DNA of 64,000 bases from Reticulitermes speratus (GCA_021186555.1 JAJKFL010000042.1:19258521-19322520); one strand, 5' to 3'; numbered from the stretch's first letter, positions 12,681-24,884 are shown. Made by a program: numbers and translations. Notes: generated by a model from the sequence alone, not told the origin.

Positions 12681-12850
12681 AATCAACGACTTTTCTCTTT
12701 AGAGGTCCGAGTTTGATTCCAGGCCAGTCCATGTGGTATTTATGTTGGACGAAGTGGCGCTGGGACATATTTGTTTCAGAGTACTTCAGTTTTCCTTTGT
12801 CAGTATTATTCCATAAATGCTCCATACTCACATTTCATTCATCTGCTGCC
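12681..12850 (+). mobile_element. tRNA-derived SINE (type A, copy 3)
   Basis: It contains a B-box-like GTTTGATTCCAGGCC, then a body aligned with copy 1 (GTCCATGTGG...GGACGAAGTGGCGCTGGGAC...AGTACTTC...TGCTCCATAC). Confidence 0.7.
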
Positions 12851-13448
12851 GACACAATATAATCTTAGCAATTGACAGCTTTGCTAAATAAAATATTTCT
12901 CTCTTTCTCTTGCCCTCTCTTATTATAGGCCTACACAGTTTATACACTGAACGCAGAATGGTGGGTATGCCCGTCGACATATTTCGTCTTAGAAACTACT
13001 GAAAGATGTCGATTAGATTCCTGACTGACAGCAAACACTAGACGCTGTGTTGCAAATAAAAGTCGATTAGTGCTATATAAGGAAGTCATTGTTGTATTGC
13101 GAAACTCGTAGACAGCACGTAGGACTGAGGGTATTCTGTGGGCAGAATGCGAAGTTGTTGAGTGTTAAAGAATTTTGTACATAGAGTTATCATGGTGCTT
13201 AAAACAGTTAAACCTGTCAAGCCGTGTGACTTATCATCAGTCAATATCCCTATACCGACTCCTATGTTCCCTGATGATCATCATTATTTGATTCTGATTT
13301 TTCAGTTTCGAACCGAATAATCTTCAGTGTACTTAAGTATCAGAACTCTTAGATTTTATGTATTTTAGGTGTAAAATTTAGGACTTCTCCTGATGCTAAT
13401 TATTTAAAATATAGTTACAATTTTGGGCTTTAAAATAAGTAGATATAT
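12851..13448. other. No recognisable gene or repeat
   Basis: AT-rich sequence without any supported feature. Confidence 0.4.
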
Positions 13449-14474
13449 GCAGGGTGTTTCAGGAATACTCAGCCATACTTCTGGAGAACGTTCATTAGGC
13501 TATTGTACATCGATATAACCACACATACATATATCCACTTTTGAATTGTTAAGGATATAACAATGCGACAAAAATATGGTCCCCTTGTGGTTCCACATAC
13601 TGTACCTGTTTTAGATGGTGTGTTGTCCGTACGTCTTTGAGCCTGTAGTCAAGCCAAGCCATTCAGAGGCGAGTGTATTATGTAAAGTATAGAACCCTAA
13701 GAACGATTTTGTTTAAACTAGTGCGAGTTTGTTTGCTTAATCAATGTGTTTATGTCACTCAGATGTTAATTAAATGTTAATTACAGGTGTTAACATCACA
13801 AAAACTACAAATGCCTCGTCGTTTTAATATGTATTTGGTAATAAGCGAATGTACATCTGTTTTCATTGTTTAAAACTTTTTTCGCCATTATCTCCGTAAA
13901 CGTTCAACTTCGGATATAGGTGTTTCTGTTATATCCGTGTATTTTAACTTAACGTTCTGCCGAAGTATGACAGATATAGGTGTTTCTGTTATATCCGTGT
14001 ATTTTAACTCAACGTTCTGCCGAAGTATGACAGATATAGGTGTTTCTGTTATATCCGTGTATTTTAACTTAACGTTCTGCCGAAGTATGACAGATATAGG
14101 TGTTTCTGTTATATCCGTGTATTTTAACTCAACGTTCTGCCGAAGTATGACAGATATAGGTGTTTCTGTTATATCCGTGTATTTTAACTTAACGTTCTGC
14201 CGAAGTATGACAGATATAGGTGTTTCTGTTATATCCGTGTATTTTAACTTAACGTTCTGCCGAAGTATGACAGATATAGGTGTTTCTGTTATATCCGTGT
14301 ATTTTAACTTAACGTTCTGCCGAAGTATGACAGATATAGGTGTTTCTGTTATATCCGTGTATTTTAACTTAACGTTCTGCCGAAGTATGACAGATATAGG
14401 TGTTTCTGTTATATCCGTGTATTTTAACTTAACGTTCTGCCGAAGTATGACAGATTCCTCCTAAACCACCCTGC
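13449..14474. mobile_element. TIR element with amplified right terminus
   Basis: The left end reads GCAGGGTGTTTCAGGAAT and continues to CATACTTCTGGAGAACGTT. The reverse complement of the right end reads GCAGGGTGGTTTAGGAGG and continues to CATACTTCGGCAGAACGTT. Imperfect TIRs are therefore about 45 bp long. No clear target duplication is visible, so the superfamily is left open. The 3' half is occupied by a 60-bp minisatellite that begins inside the right TIR. Confidence 0.75.
13912..14455. repeat. 60-bp minisatellite, 9 copies
   Basis: The 60-bp unit runs TGTTTCTGTTATATCCGTGT then ATTTTAACTTAACGTTCTGC and ends CGAAGTATGACAGATATAGG. Copies are almost identical, with only a C/T alternation at one position. 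Because 60 is divisible by 3, one frame stays open for 175 aa as a 20-residue peptide repeat. This is a by-product of the array and not evidence of a protein. Confidence 0.97.
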
Positions 14475-15842
14475 ATTCATATATAATTGCGACTTTGTGA
14501 TTTTGCTCGTGACATCGTTAGATAAGATGACGTTACGCAGGACCTGAACAATCTAACTGTTTACGATTTAAGGGATAAATAGTGCGGGAGGACAATCTAA
14601 ATGACACTTTAATAGTTGATGTTCTACATCCAAGAAAACACATAGCTTCACTTTAAAAAAAAAATGTATATTCGAGTAATGACATGCTGCAGCAGGTGAT
14701 GCACGAAGTGGCTGTAGTGCCTACTTTCTTCGAAAGGTTGCCTACAATGCACTAACTGAAGGATATCACATTCCAAAAGATCGTACTTTTGTAAACGTCC
14801 CTTTCATTCGAAATTTGAAGCTCCTAAGGCCATGTAGATTGCTCTCTTCTGGGTTATGGCGTCATGTTGTTTGGTAGTTAATTGTCCACGTTTTGAGTAA
14901 CAAATTATTGAGGAAAATGTCTAATGATGATCGCCATCGACCATGATAGTACTTTTAAAGGAACCTGCTGCTTATATTACAGGAGGTAAAGCATACTTCA
15001 GGGTCGAATATGTGGCCAAAGATCTCTTTGATGTGTCCTGAGACCGATCGGATATTGCGAAACTGATGTCAAAACTTAATATGTTTTAGAAATGGGATCC
15101 TGTCACAAATCGTTATTTCTCTAGACTTAACCTGCATAAGCACCGATATAGTAGGACTGTTTGAAAACCATGATTTATTGCTATGGATTGTCACTCTATA
15201 ACGTTTAAGTGTCGTCAGAACGGTATTGTGTCAGTTGCAAATATTGATGTTAAGTGGCTTGTACCAGTGCCCTCGTGTGTGCCTGCCACACGTTGTTTGA
15301 CACAGTCCAAGTAGCGCAGATTAGTTAACCCTTTATAGACTGGCATTTATATAAACTATCGGTTCGTACATCACGGAGAACAAACGCCGACCTTATTATA
15401 AAGAACAACCGGTAATGCTATTTGGGGAAACAATGTCTGTTTACTGTTAGAATCATACGAAACACATAAATACATTGTGTGTACAGAATGAGGGATTTAT
15501 ATTATTACAGCACGTGGTACACATATTCAACACAGGGACTACGAAGTTAACATGCCCATAATTGTGTATTGAGTGCATTGCATGGATGAAGTGTATTTAC
15601 GTTTCGTATTGGCCGTGGCTGAGCATCTTGCTGGTATATGAGTCTGAGGGGGTTACATTAACAAATTCGTTAACAAGAAAATCCGTTATTTAACGTGGAG
15701 GAAAATTCTATATATATCAGTGAATTTATTTTTAGTGTGGTCTGTTTCATGATGCTGTCAGTATTTCAAAATATGTAGAGTCGATTGACTGGATGATCGT
15801 GTGTAATGAAGTAGAGAGGGATTTGGAAGGAAGCAGCTGTAG
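14475..15842. other. No recognisable gene or repeat
   Basis: No open frame of 60 aa or more starts here, and no structured repeat was found. Confidence 0.5.
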
Positions 15843-15955
15843 CCTAATTTGGGGTACTATCCCCACATTTGGCTGGTGGGGCTGAGGGAAACCACGAAAA
15901 TTTCCTTAAGGGTCGAGATTCGAACCTGGTATCTCCATGAAGCCTACAGGATAAT
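15843..15955 (-). mobile_element. tRNA-derived SINE (type E, copy 2)
   Basis: On the minus strand a B box GGTTCGAATCTCGACCC is followed by a body containing GTGGTTTCCCTCAGCCCCAC, ending near TAGTACCCCAAATT. It abuts a type C SINE in the opposite orientation. Confidence 0.7.
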
Positions 15956-16145
15956 GACTAGGCTACAGGCTGGTTCGATTTCCGGCAGCAATAAATTTTT
16001 CTCCACGCCTCTATGTCCCGTCCATCATCCTGTTCAATAAACACCGGGGGTGAAGCGGCCGGATCATAAAGCTAAACACTCGCATCTAGCGCCAAGGATG
16101 GGAATACATGGAGCTGTGCCTTCGTGGCCTTTACAGGGACGACTT
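15956..16145 (+). mobile_element. SINE (type C, copy 3)
   Basis: The head is ATGACTAGGCTACAGGCTGG and the B box GGTTCGATTTCC lies at about 15971. The body ends CATCTAGCGCCAAGG...GGAGCTGTGCCTTCGTGGCC. Confidence 0.7.
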
Positions 16146-16230
16146 TAACTTTACCATCCCTGTCCCACAACTTTTCTGTTTGTTTGTAGCATATACGTTT
16201 TTGACATTGGCTTTACAAGAATAATGTCAC

Positions 16231-16480
16231 ATCCCAGTGGCCGCGCTGTCTAAGGCCTGGGTCTGCGGCCGCTGGCTTGATGAGATCACGGTTTCGAATC
16301 CCGCCAGAGGCATGGATGTCTGCCTCTTTTGTGTGTCCGGTAGAGGTCTTTGCGACTGACAGATCACTCGTCCAGAGGAGTCCTACCGAATGTGGTGTGC
16401 CTGAGTGTGATCTCGAAACCTCAAAGATGAGGAGGTCTAGACCCACTAGGGCTGTTCAGCCATAAAATAACATTAAAAAG
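16231..16480 (+). mobile_element. tRNA-derived SINE (type D, Leu-like head)
   Basis: The head resembles a leucine tRNA with a long variable arm: GTGGCCGCGCTGTCTAAGGC serves as the A-box region and GGTTTCGAATCCCGCC as the B box near 16290. The body includes TGTCCGGTAGAGGTCTTTGC. The minus-strand peptide containing HTKEADIHASGG is a widely seen SINE translation. The element cannot be a working tRNA gene because the acceptor end does not pair. Confidence 0.82.
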
Positions 16481-16514
16481 GACTTTTTCCATCGTCACTG
16501 TACTTAACAATAAT

Positions 16515-16550
16515 CACAACGTTTCGGAAGCTGCTTCCCTCTTTACATGC
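16515..16550 (-). ncRNA. Degenerate hammerhead-like motif
   Basis: On the minus strand a perfect stem II (GGAAG, CAG loop, CTTCC) is followed directly by GAAAC and GTTGTG. The upstream core is degenerate (TAAAGAG in place of CTGANGA) and the expected cleavage triplet reads GTG, which hammerheads do not cleave. It is interpreted as a decayed relative of the hammerheads at 57 kb. Confidence 0.4.
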
Positions 16551-16558
16551 GTAACAAC

Positions 16559-16608
16559 TAATCCCAGGAACTGAAAGACAATGGTAATTGTCTTTGGTTC
16601 CTGGGATT
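16559..16608. repeat. Strong hairpin, arms about 22 bp
   Basis: AATCCCAGGAAC..AAAGACAAT is mirrored as ATTGTCTTT..TTCCTGGGATT across a 4-nt loop. It lies next to the hammerhead-like remnant and may be part of the same old element. No Rho-type or intrinsic terminator role is implied in this eukaryotic context. Confidence 0.75.
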
Positions 16609-16610
16609 AT

Positions 16611-17363
16611 TTTCGGATTGTGCGAAGTTCTTCGGTATTTCACTAATATCCATCAGTAAATTTTTGCTTACAATCAACTTCTTGCTGATGATCAGTGTAG
16701 CCTGCGACATTCTGTAGTGTATTTCCACCGCTCGTGTGGAGATGTTACGCGTTTTGTCTTTATATGAACACCGGACTGATATTGGAATCCACGTTTCCTG
16801 GCCGAACGGGAGTTGGTAAAGTAGACCGTGGGTGTTGCATGGGTGCACATTCGATAGAAATGATTTAAACGACAGTTTATTTATAAGGACAAACACAGTT
16901 TGAAATAGAACTCTTGGTACAACTGAAATACACCGTCTAAGTTAGGTCAGCGCTACGTGCGGCAGGGATCCATTCGTCTTGCACGACGTAGTGACGAAGT
17001 GTTCCAGAATGAATAGCGCGCCATGTGGTGGGTTACCGCAGCCACAGCGCCCCGTTTGCGGACTATCAACTGCTATGACTCAGTAAACGAGGTGAGGAAT
17101 CACCTTAATCACACGATGCCTGGCGAATGGATTGGCGGAGGAGCGCCAATTGCCTGACCTCCTAGGTCACTACGATTAACCGCATTGGATGTCTTCCTAT
17201 GGCGTTATGTGAAGAACCTCATCTACCATTGTGTATATGTTGTGTCATGCTGCTAGTACCTGAATAGTTAAAGAATTTGACGTATGTCGTTAATACGTTG
17301 AACTGAAATAAATGAATACATTTCTAACATGTGAACACATAACTTTGCCCTGATACTGAGTCC
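16611..17363. other. No recognisable gene
   Basis: A 112-aa minus-strand frame (16558-16896) overlaps the hairpin and shows no domain I recognise. No repeat structure is evident. Confidence 0.45.
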
Positions 17364-17369
17364 GTGCAA

Positions 17370-18140
17370 TGCAGATTTTGCTCAGCGTGGGGAAAAGTCC
17401 CCACCATTTGTGCAATCCGAATTCTTATTATAGAGCTCTGCACTGCTCCCATTTTAGTTTGTACCTTAAATCTTCCTTCTTCAGTATTCATTTTAATATT
17501 ATCCTACAGATTAGGCCTAGGTCTCGCAAGAGGACTGTTCCCTTCAGGTTTTTTTCGACTAAAATTCTGTATGCACTTCTTCTTCTTGCCATGCCGGCTA
17601 AGTGTCCTTGTAGTTCCATGCGCCTTTGTGTGATGAAAAGTGAAAATTATGAAGCCCTACGTAGCATATTTGTCCAGGCTCCTGTTAATTCATCCCTCTT
17701 AGATACAAATAATCCCCTTAGCACCCTGTTTTCACACACTGTCATTCTGTGGCTATTTCTATCTTGTGGGTTTTGACACTGTGTAACTTTGTAGGTGTCT
17801 GCTATCGTTTCGGAAGTACTTGCCAGTTTCATTTGGAAGACGAAAAACGTGTTTCCTCCCACACGTCGGTAATTTACCATATTACACGGTATCATAACCC
17901 GTAACAGCACGTTGTACACTTAGTGCTTGTCCTAAGACTTCAGGGCTCACTCAGAATCTGTTATTACTCACTTGGGGTAAGGGTCCTCACTTCACACCCA
18001 TACAGAATGATGACGTAATTACGGTTATGTAAACCTACATTTTGATCTTCGCAGTACTCTGGCACTTCCCTGGATAAAGAGATAAGGCAAAATTTCAAGA
18101 GCAGTTTGATATAGGCATTTACTTTTTCCATCCGTACTTA
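17370..18140 (-). mobile_element. LINE relic: reverse transcriptase C-terminal tail
   Basis: Translating the minus strand with several frameshifts gives, in order, the landmarks of a common insect non-LTR retrotransposon tail. LYGCEVRTLTPSE lies near 18005, corresponding to the usual LYGCETWTL. ENRVLRGLFVSKRDELTG lies near 17700. RRMELQGHLAGMARRRSAYR lies near 17570, corresponding to RRMRWAGHVARMGEKRNAYR. A basic WEDNIKMDL-like region is also decayed. Stops and frame changes show it is dead. Only the region downstream of the RT catalytic core is present. Confidence 0.8.
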
Positions 18141-19599
18141 TGTTAACGTATATAAATGCGGATCAATGGTATATTTGCCTTATAATCTAGCGCCATAGTT
18201 CTAATCCAATCTTAGCTATCGCTTTGATGTTACGGCAGACGATGGGGAGACGTTATGTTCTGTGAAGACTCCGAAGCTTCGCCGTGTTATGGCACTCGTT
18301 GCACAGCTCCACTGTCATTGCACGCAGCCTATTTTCCCCGTAAAGGGACCTGCTATGTACTGCATATGTAACATTAACGATAGCAATGTGCTGAGAACAT
18401 GGTTAAAACACCGGTGATATTTTTAGACGATCTCCATGTTCATGTGAAACAGTTCTAATCTACAGAAGAGAAATGATGTGTGAATAGAGAACATTGTTAC
18501 AAGTATGTGCCCTGTTAAACGAGGTAGGACAGACAGCCTTGCAGTTCTGTCCAAGCACTCTGCTCCACTAAAGTACGGTAACTTGCAGTAACTGTGGGCA
18601 AAACGTAAATAGCCCGAACAATATTTTCTCCTTTTCATGTATAATTAGAGTTGGTACTCACTAATGGTAGTTGCATTTAACCCTCTTTCTTCCTTTTCCT
18701 CTTGCAGGAGAGTGTCCCACATTTGTTCCAATTTTCATCCTTCAACGCATCTTATATCACTATTGGTCGCGCGGTGCACGGGCGGTAGGAAGCCGACTCT
18801 TTTCTGTTCAAAGTCTATATTGAAGAAAGAGGACTCGAAGGTGCAGGCTGGACTCATCTGGCTCAGGATTGGTTCTGCTGCGCTCAGCCGAACTAGTTTT
18901 CTTTTGGACAGCCGATCTGTCACTCACTCACTCGCTCACTCACTGATCCACTCAATGCAAATGGAGATCGTATGTACGAATGGGGTTGTTGTGAATGTTC
19001 CCTGTTTCTGCAAATGTATTTGACAGCTTTTCCATTTCTTGACTTTCAACACATTCTACGTACCTGAGAATCATTATTCTGCCGAATTTTTGTTGCTGAA
19101 TGGAATGCTGTGATCTATATTGCATTATTAATGTTATCTCGATTCACGTCAAGGAGCATAAAAACAATTTTGATGCAGAATGTAATAATCGAGTTCCAAA
19201 GGGTTCCGAACTACACATAGGATTACTTGGGTTCTTGACTTTGTTCATAAACTCGTATTCCACAAAGGCACGCAACATCTCGGAAACTGGATCTCTTTCA
19301 GTCCTCAGATGAAAGGGTGAGACGGCACATACTCAGATGTGTTTCAGCTCTTTATGTCAGATCCAACTGAGTACGTTGCTCCAGAACCTTTCACCTGAGA
19401 ACCCTCCTTCCTTTTGTGAATTCTAGACGATGGACGAAGTCCAGGTGATCCCAGACATGTAATAAGGTTAGGCGGACCTTCCAGAACAGAACACCCCACT
19501 CTTTACGATAAATAAATTCATTTGCACAGTGCGACAGTAAAAGGCATGATACGATATGCCGTGTGAGAGGCGTTTGTTAGATCGCACTATGGAGTTGTT
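18141..19599. other. No recognisable gene or repeat
   Basis: A 119-aa frame at 18664-19023 shows no domain and contains simple CACTCACTCGCTCACTC sequence. Confidence 0.5.
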
Positions 19600-19720
19600 A
19601 GCAGTTCTGCTTCGTACATGAGAGGTCATGGGATCACATTTCAGCCCATAATTCGGCTATCCTGACAGGCTTTGCGTGATTTTTCTCAGTCCATCAGGAT
19701 AATGCCATGACTGATACCTT
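19600..19720 (+). mobile_element. Decayed SINE (type E-like)
   Basis: It contains CTGCTTCGTACATGAGAGGT, then a B-box-like GGGATCACATTTCAGCCC, then TTTTTCTCAGTCCATCAGG. These match the usual order of a tRNA head followed by a CTCAGTCC-containing body. Confidence 0.45.
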
Positions 19721-20556
19721 ATACATACTTTTGAATTCATTATTCATTAGTCTTCCTGTTAGTGAAGGCTGTACGGTTTGAGCAATTAATTGTGTTGTTA
19801 AATAAAGAAAATAAGAAGCTTGCTTTAACAAAACAACACTGAAATTGTAATTCGGGTCTAGATTTACCTTTAAATATTTTGTGCATCTACCTACGCTTTT
19901 ATTATTATTAACAATATTAAATTTATGCACGACATTTACAATTAAAAATTATGTGAATTTACTTACGATATTATTATTTTTATTATTTGATATCACTTTT
20001 ATGTAGAGTAGTCACAATTATGTACCTGAAACAAACCACGTTTCTAGGGTTATATAATGTTTCAGTTTCACTATGGTTACAATTTATGGTACATGTAATG
20101 TTACTTCCCATTATACACATTTTGTACTTTTACATTAGCAATTTCCGAAGTATGTGTGCAGTGCCAAATTTGGCTGTTTTCTGTAGTTCCTTGGTGTAAT
20201 GCTTTCCAGTTATGTTGCTGAGGTATTTTATGAATGATTTTGAGATGGTTCCTGTTCCCCCTATTGTTACTGGTATAACTTATTTTACACTCCACATACG
20301 CTGTATTTCAATTTTACTATCTCCTGAAATTGTAATGTTCATTAACAGACATATTCCTTTTTCATTTTCACGGATTATGACGTCCGGTTTATTGTTAGGG
20401 ATGTTTCTGTCAGTCACTTTTTTATCCTTAATAAGGTTACCTTACTTTAATGACTTGTTTCTACTGACTTTGGCACATTCTTATACCAGAATCCTGGTCT
20501 CATTTTACTCCCATGTCCGTGCACATGTTAAGTGTAGTTGAGCACATACACTATCA
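19721..20556. other. No recognisable gene or repeat
   Basis: AT-rich sequence. A 109-aa frame at 20212-20541 is hydrophobic but of simple composition, with no family match I can name. Confidence 0.45.
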
Positions 20557-20974
20557 CAGGCCCGCTCAACCCATAGCTCGCGGACAACATGGTGCCCGCG
20601 ACACAGTCGTATGTTATCCTTGGAGATATTTGAAAGCAGAAAGCGTCTTTTAACTCTTTCCTTAGCAACGCCGAATGAATTTTGAAAATTTATGAGCTGT
20701 TTGTTTGTAGAGTCATAAAATTACATTACTAATTTATTTTGTAAAAATATGCTAAAAATAGCGACACCCTAGCCTAGGTTGTGAATTGTATTTTTATAAA
20801 TTTTTCCTATTATTTTAAATATAATTTATTGCACATGATGTATAAAAATACAAAGGGTAAACTATACATATAATTATATCTATACTTATTCTTTCTTCAC
20901 TCTGAGTATTGAAGTTCATGCAGACCAAAGTTTGTCGAAGTTGCCCGCACTACATAAAATATTGAGCGGGCCTG
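20557..20974. mobile_element. Non-autonomous hAT element
   Basis: The termini are perfect inverted repeats CAGGCCCGCTCAA (13 bp; 14 bp counting the imperfect extension). The flanking 8-mers CACTATCA (20549-20556) and CTTTATCA (20975-20982) match at 6 of 8 positions, as expected for an aged hAT target duplication. The 418-bp interior is non-coding. Confidence 0.78.
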
Positions 20975-20993
20975 CTTTATCATGTCGCCTCTT

Positions 20994-21581
20994 ACAGGGT
21001 GTGTCTAAAATGCTTGGACAGAATTTCAGATAGAGTTCTTCACATCAAAACGAAAAAAGTTCTTAAAAACACGTGTCCGAAAATGAGTATATTTGGAGCT
21101 TAATTGAAACATTATATTCAACAATAAATACCACAACTATGTAATATTTCACTCACAACTGACATAATGCATTTACAATACACTTTCCTAATTTACAGAA
21201 ATAACTGCTCTGTTCTTTTTGTTTATCAATTTACAATTCACAACAGATGCTCAAAATGTCCTCCACCTGAATCAGTGCACGCATGTACATGTCTGATCAT
21301 GGACTCTCGCACCCTTTCAAAAGGTTCCGGGCGGTTGCGAATGGCTTGAGAGGCGTAAAAATGCATTGGTGAAGTGTCTCTTCATTTTCAATTTGACCTG
21401 AATACACTAGGGTTTTTGAGTGTGCCCGCAGATGAAAATCTAAATGACTGAGGTCAACTGGTTGTTGGGCTGTACCACGAAAACCAAGTGTTTGCGGACA
21501 TATATTGATATAGACTCTTTCCTTGTTTTGGTGTGGGGAACTCAGTCCTGAAGTTTGCCAAGTATTTTAGACAACTCTGTC
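20994..21581 (-). mobile_element. Internally deleted Tc1/mariner-like element
   Basis: The ends are inverted repeats: left CAGGGTGTGTCTAAAATGCT, right (reverse complement) CAGAGTTGTCTAAAATACTT. The interior on the minus strand encodes the C-terminal part of an IS630/Tc1/mariner-type transposase in decayed form: an RVYINICPQ-like segment, then PVDLSHLDFHL in the position of the usual SPDLTPLDFFLWG (third catalytic acid region), then KTLVYSGQIENEETL, then MIRHVHACTDSGGGHFEHLL at the C-terminus. The N-terminus and the first two catalytic acids are absent. A second copy is at 47067-48880. Confidence 0.8.
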
Positions 21582-22151
21582 TACTGTTATTTTGCGAACA
21601 TTGGGCACGCTGATATAATTTGATTTGTTATCTCGTCTTATTGTTGACATAGTCTACATTTGCTATCAATTCTGTTTTCAATATTGTATTGCCGGATATT
21701 TTATTTGTAACGGATAATCTCGAACTATTGTTATTATTATTAATAATATCATTATTATTTTTATTTTTATTATTGCCTGAGCTTAGCGTAAATAAGTGGT
21801 AGGTCTATCACACTAAATTTAAGCAATTGAAACCGAAATTTCAACATTACTGACAAACAACTGTAACACTAGATTCCAATTTTAACGCGTTAAATCAAGT
21901 TTATTTACTAAAGTAACGTACGTGTATGTTAGTGGGTTTTCTTTTTGTTATTTATTGTTTCAGATGAATCATTTCGCAGTCATTTTCAACCAGAACTCCA
22001 TATACGTTTCTTGTTTCATATGTCCGAGCATATTGTCAATTTTATCGTGTCACTTATACGGGATTTTCAAATTATGACGCTGCAAACATACTTGTTAAAG
22101 TGAGCAGGCATAAACTAGTTTGGTCCTGACATCGAACGTACGCGGCGTCAG
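21582..22151. other. No recognisable gene; ATT-rich tract
   Basis: An (ATT)n-like tract lies at about 21727-21775. Nothing else was recognised. Confidence 0.45.
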
Positions 22152-22680
22152 ATGATGTGTAGTGTGACTAACCTTTAGCTGTTAATGATGTGTAGTGTGA
22201 CTAACCTTTAGCTGTTAATGATGTGTAGTGTGACTAACCTTTAGCTGTTAATGATGTGTAGTGTGACTAACCTTTAGCTGTTAATGATGTGTAGTGTGAC
22301 TAACCTTTAGCTGTTAATGATGTGTAGTGTGACTAACCTCTAGCTGTTAATGATGTGTAGTGTGACTAACCTCTAGCTGTTAATGATGTGTAGTGTGACT
22401 AACCTTTAGCTGTTAATGATGTGTAGTGTGACTAACCTTTAGCTGTTAATGATGTGTAGTGTGACCAAACTTTAGCTGTTAATGATGTGTAGTGTGACTA
22501 ACCTTTAGCTGTTAATGATGTGTAGTGTGACTAACCTTTAGCTGTTAATGATGTGTAGTGTGACTAACCTTTAGCTGTTAATGATGTGTAGTGTGACTAA
22601 CCTTTAGCTGTTAATGATGTGTAGTGTGACTAACCTTTAGCTGTTAATGATGTGTAGTGTGACTAACCTTTAGCTGTTAA
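22152..22680. repeat. 33-bp minisatellite, 16 copies
   Basis: The unit is ATGATGTGTAGTGTGACTAA followed by CCTTTAGCTGTTA, and 529 bp is 16 units plus one base. Two neighbouring units share CTCTAG and one has CCAAAC; otherwise the copies are identical, so the amplification looks recent. Confidence 0.97.
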
Positions 22681-24361
22681 TTCGGAAGATGCTTGCGTTT
22701 TGTGCCATGCGGCCTTACTGTCATATTTCACCACCATCAATATTACTGTACAGTAATTGGTGTATATATTGATTTCCGTTGTTTAAACTTCTTGGCTTGT
22801 ATTCGAAACAGCGTTGCCGGATTCATATCAGTCGGTTGAGTTGCGGAGATACTGTTTCTGGCTGGCAGGTTCTTCGTGTCTGCTATTGCTTCTTATTTCT
22901 GTTGCCTGTGTTCGACGGAAGGAAATGTAACGTATTTGGTTAGTTGTGGTTTATTCTTTACATGCATCCGTGCCCATGTAATTCCAGGTTTTTGCGGATC
23001 AAAGATTCCTTAAATACATAGTCTAATATTTAAGTTGGTGTACACACTCATTTTACTACTCACACTATTACACTACTGCTATTACTGCTATATTACAGAC
23101 TTTCCTCTTCTTTCCAAGAATGCTGTTACCTTCTCGTCCGTTGCCTGGTAGCCTTCAACAAAAGTTCAGTCTTGCTGACTATATTTTCCCATTTATGTAT
23201 AATTTTAAATAAATATTCTCCAATACGTTTAATCTCCGTTGCGTTTGTACAGATTAATACTCCATGTAGCGTGCATTCTCATTCATTCATTCCCAGCGAT
23301 TTGCTGCGTACAAATTCTTTTCTCCACCGTTTCTTGTCTGATCATTTTAATGCGATACCTCGTATGTCTGGTATTCTCCTCCCCGAAATATAGCGGGCAT
23401 CTTCCTCTCTCGAATCCTCTCCTGCTCCTTCCAATCTTCCAAATCCGGATTTTCAACCTTGTTATTCAACGCCTCTCATTTCTCTTACAGCCATCAAAGT
23501 AGCCTTTCGAATTTCTGGTGGTTTGTTGTATGAACAAAGGTATTCCAGTGACACATTTTAAAATTAATTTTTTTGTTTCCTTTCTAGGTAAATGCCGTGC
23601 TTACTTATGTACAGTGTACATGGTGGATCATTATATTGTGGTAAGTCTCGTGTTACTAAACCCCACCACACCGTATTTCTGTAGCTCCTGTAGATATGGT
23701 ATATTTGCAGGTCGTTTCTACACTATCACGTCAAATAAATTTCGATATTTCAAGGGGAAAATTGCGATCATTAAATTAAAGGCCAGTGGAGACCAACATC
23801 TTTATGTATCGTTTTTAGAACTTGAATATACATAGCAGATACGAAGAAGAGTGTTACTCACTTCTCCCTTCTCTCTCTCTCTCTCTCTCTCACCGCCTCT
23901 CTCCTTCTCCCTCTCCGACACCGACCGGGGATTCTCACAAAATGTGCACTTGCAGTGCCAGTGCATCTCGGCGGTGAATTCGCAACGCACAAGTATCGTC
24001 ACATCTCTATGCTAGTTGTTAATTTTCTGAGTGTGTCACGAACATAAAATAAAGATAACTGCCAATAACTTTTTCCTGTGCGAAAAACTGAGGGCCTGAG
24101 AAGCCCGAACAATACTATACAAAGTTTGGCTCCGGTGGATCGCATGTCTTGAGCTCTGACCCGTAGAATTAACTGTCCAGTTTTACGGAGAAACACAAGT
24201 TGGAACACGAACATAAGCACCAGTCGTCTGGGCGCATCTTAATAGATCGATGGTTTTACGAGGTCTCGCGAGATTTTGTGAGAGTGTGAAAGTAGCGATG
24301 ACCTCGATACTGTATTGTGTCAGAAGTTGAGAACAAGGCACGTGAAGAGCCCCGCGGTGGG
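22681..24361. other. No recognisable gene; CT microsatellite
   Basis: A (CT)n run lies at about 23871-23891. Open frames up to 105 aa (23518-23835) have no identifiable domain. Confidence 0.5.
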
Positions 24362-24419
24362 TTTAGTTATCATGAGGCTACATGCGATGATTTAGTTATC
24401 ATGAGGCTACATGCGATGA
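24362..24419. repeat. 29-bp perfect tandem duplication
   Basis: TTTAGTTATCATGAGGCTAC followed by ATGCGATGA occurs twice in a row with no mismatch. Confidence 0.9.
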
Positions 24420-24884
24420 TTCGTCCGAAACAGAGACTGAAGAGCAGGAAGTAAGTTATTACCCTCCTTTAAACATACAACCTCTTTGATGCAGACTTTT
24501 CTGACCTAGATTTCTGAGAGGACGGTATCGACTGTTCCAAACATCTGTGATTGCAATACGTGTGAGGACGATACAGCAGCGCATACATAACCACCATGGA
24601 ATGCAGAATATGCAATAGAATACTCGTTTAATTGAAGGGTATGTATATTATTTACAAATTATGGCGTACCACCAATATATTATAAACGTAAATGTTTTCT
24701 GTACGACTCCATAGATGTCATTCGGGCTTAATATTTAGCTTATTCCATTCAACTCAATTCTGCAAATCACATTATGGTACAAAAGGGGAAGGTAATTTAA
24801 TTAATTAATTCATTTCAGTTACAGTACTGCATACCTATGTTTATAGGCTTACACATAAAGTATCTTATAGTATTGAATACCGGG
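24420..24884. other. No recognisable gene or repeat
   Basis: AT-rich sequence with no supported feature. Confidence 0.4.

Noticed and set aside
13937-14464. A 175-aa open frame made of a 20-residue peptide repeat
   Set aside because: It exists only because the 60-bp minisatellite unit is a multiple of 3; no start context, domain or flanking coding sequence supports a protein.
16231-16310. Possible tRNA-Leu gene
   Set aside because: A and B boxes are good but the acceptor stem is not formed and the sequence continues into a SINE body.
16558-16896. 112-aa minus-strand frame
   Set aside because: No domain or family recognised; it overlaps a perfect hairpin and probably arises by chance or from an old element.
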